From assembly GCA_902495835.1 (NCBI GenBank), contig CABUYS010000083.1, positions 1-6,008 on the forward strand: 6,008 nucleotides of DNA, read 5' to 3'. The first letter of the stretch is position 1. Each line of letters begins with the position of its first letter. A program made the position numbers and the translations under genes. The notes below the pieces were generated by a model, which saw only the letters and a program-made list of their open reading frames with translations, was not told where the DNA came from and did no database searches. Below, one piece after another: positions 5,139 through 6,008 of this stretch. This DNA is from an uncultured Oscillospiraceae bacterium (GTDB lineage Bacteria > Bacillota > Clostridia > Oscillospirales > Acutalibacteraceae).

Positions 5139-5145
5139 AATTGAT
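5114..5145. repeat. 13-bp palindrome with 6-nt loop
   Basis: ATCAATTTTGCCA (5114-5126) and TGGTAAAATTGAT (5133-5145) are inverted copies with one G-U-compatible mismatch, separated by CTACGT. There is no immediate T-run (TATTTTTATC begins about 10 bases later). It could be a terminator-like structure for the broken frame or a protein-binding dyad. Confidence 0.45.
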
Positions 5146-5249
5146 GCCGCTGCATATTTTTATCTTAATTGAGAACGTAAAAATTAAAAAGACGATGATC
5201 AAGAGTATGAGAGCGGAATAATACCGTGGTCTGTATTTTTCAATAAAAC

Positions 5250-5323
5250 TTTGTCGACGCTTTCGACAAAATTCTATCGAATATATCGAAAGTGTCGATA
5301 AAAGCCCGTCGAATAAGTTGACG
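5250..5323. promoter_or_regulatory. Three TCGA-N5-TCGA dyads, candidate operator array
   Basis: Three inverted repeats share one design, a TCGA-containing half-site, a 5-nt spacer and its inverse. They are TTTGTCGA/TCGACAAA (5250-5270), TATCGA/TCGATA (5284-5300) and CGTCGA/TTGACG (5307-5323, one mismatch). The centres are at 5260, 5292 and 5315. An extra TATCGA half-site lies at 5275-5280. The last dyad ends with the -35 hexamer of the downstream promoter, so a bound protein should repress it. Confidence 0.6.
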
Positions 5324-5346
5324 AATTTAAATGGTTGTGGTACAAT
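5318..5346 (+). promoter_or_regulatory. Sigma-A-type promoter of the Schlafen-like gene
   Basis: TTGACG (5318-5323), a spacer of exactly 17 bases and TACAAT (5341-5346) give five of six matches in each hexamer. Transcription would begin about 5353, just before the AAAGGAG ribosome binding site (5355-5361). Confidence 0.8.
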
Positions 5347-5371
5347 ATAACCGTAAAGGAGAGTTGTTGCT

Positions 5372-6008
5372 ATGGCCATACCCGTAAATATCGGAGAATT
5401 AATTAACAAAAGAGTAGTAGAATCCAATAGAATCGAATTTAAAAAGTCCTGGAATCCAAACGAAATTATTCATAGTATTTGCGCTTTTGCGAATGACATA
5501 GATAACGTCGGCGGGGGCTATATCGTTATAGGGGTAGAAGAAAAAGACGGAAGTCCCGTCTTTCCTGTTGCAGGCGTCGAGCAAAGAAAAATTGACGGCA
5601 TTCTTAAAGAATGTATCGGGTATTGCCATTGCATCGAGCCGTTATACAATCCCGTAATAGAACCCGTATTATTTGAAGATAAATACGTCATAGTGATTTG
5701 GGTATCCGGTGGATACGGGCGGCCGTATAAGGCGTCCAAAGACGTGTTTTCCGACAAGGCGAACAAATACTATTACATCAGAAAATTCAGCAGTAGTATT
5801 GTAGCTTCTCCTTCGGAAGAAAAAGAATTGTTCTACGTTTCTTCGAATATACCTTTTGATGACAGACCGAATTTGTCTGCGGATATATCGGACCTGGATA
5901 TAGGTTTGATGCGTCAACATTTAAAAGAAGTCGGCAGCGGATTATACGAACTTTCGCAAAAAATGGATATGCTTGAAATAGCGAAAAGTTTACAAATCGT
6001 TGCCGGGC
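5372..6008 (+). CDS. Schlafen-like AlbA_2 domain protein (3' end outside window)
   Basis: The 212 residues seen start with MAIPVNIGELINKRVVESNRIEFKKSWN-like sequence. The ES-x-R-I-EFK-x-S-W stretch (17-27) and the glycine-rich NVGGGYIVIGVEEKDG block (45-60) are hallmarks of the AlbA_2/Schlafen AlbA domain. This domain occurs in bacterial proteins annotated as RecG-like helicase-related or putative DNA/RNA-binding regulators. ICAFAND (36-42), the loop GYGRPYKA (114-121) and YYYIRKFSSS (133-142) complete the domain by about residue 145. A linker and a charged region follow, but the C-terminal part, which often carries a winged helix, is beyond the window. ATG at 5372 has AAAGGAG 10 nt upstream and a near-consensus promoter. 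Its third positions are richer in G/C (29 G+C in bases 5521-5580) than the 2186-3349 genes. Family members occur as transcription regulators and in defence islands; which applies here cannot be told. Confidence 0.9.
   Translation, partial: MAIPVNIGELINKRVVESNRIEFKKSWNPNEIIHSICAFANDIDNVGGGYIVIGVEEKDGSPVFPVAGVEQRKIDGILKECIGYCHCIEPLYNPVIEPVLFEDKYVIVIWVSGGYGRPYKASKDVFSDKANKYYYIRKFSSSIVASPSEEKELFYVSSNIPFDDRPNLSADISDLDIGLMRQHLKEVGSGLYELSQKMDMLEIAKSLQIVAG

Noticed and set aside
4975..5172. 65-residue plus-strand frame starting at TTG 4975 after an AAGGA
   Set aside because: Spacing to the start is only 4 nt and the translation is rich in Cys, Trp and Tyr. The overlapping frame from 4935 looks more protein-like.
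5173..5353. Open plus-strand stretch after 5223 running to a stop near the promoter
   Set aside because: No start codon with a ribosome binding site, low protein character, and the bases are better explained as operator and promoter.
5095..5920. Four minus-strand frames opposite the operator region and the Schlafen-like gene
   Set aside because: The plus strand carries a recognisable AlbA_2 domain with promoter and ribosome binding site; the minus frames show no family features.
1..6008. CRISPR array, rRNA or riboswitch
   Set aside because: No regularly spaced direct repeats, no rRNA-like stretches and no known riboswitch core motif seen on reading both strands.

Overview
The window looks like accessory DNA from a low-to-moderate GC Firmicute, most likely a clostridial gut-type organism. 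The basis is the strong AAGGAG/GGAGG ribosome binding sites, a TndX/TnpX-type large serine recombinase with a DUF4368-like tail, and an IS3 transposase of the kind common in Clostridia. No rRNA, tRNA, CRISPR array or core metabolic gene is visible.

Region 1 (1-2150) is the recombinase end of an integrative or transposable element. It holds the C-terminus of a ribbon-helix-helix-like protein, a small TnpW-like gene whose expected start codon is ACG, and a 551-residue large serine recombinase. A 49-bp interrupted inverted repeat after the recombinase stop is a candidate element end. Region 2 (2147-3349) is visibly more AT-rich and holds three overlapping genes. The first appears to be the C-terminal half of a TIGR04255-like protein whose 5' part is missing exactly where the element ends. 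It is followed by a 76-residue acidic protein and a 196-residue protein with an SQxCD motif. This is probably a resident operon that the element broke on insertion. Region 3 (3350-3719) has no gene but carries three consecutive stem-loops, the last terminator-like, and a further inverted repeat.

Region 4 (3720 to about 4900, minus strand) is an IS3-family element with a complete DD(35)E transposase in a single reading frame. A remnant A6G slippery heptamer sits at the orfA/orfB junction. I could not resolve the terminal inverted repeats. Region 5 (about 4900-5371) holds a small reading frame broken by one stop codon, a 13-bp palindrome, and three evenly built TCGA-N5-TCGA dyads leading into a near-consensus promoter. 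Region 6 (5372-6008) is the N-terminal part of a Schlafen-like AlbA_2 domain protein that runs off the window.

The most interesting points are the three-dyad operator over the Schlafen-like gene's promoter, the truncated TIGR04255/SQxCD cassette, and the lost start codons in the recombinase operon. The genes do not form one pathway. The layout reads as layered insertions: a serine-recombinase element into an AT-rich cassette, an IS3 copy next to it, and a separately regulated Schlafen-like gene beyond.
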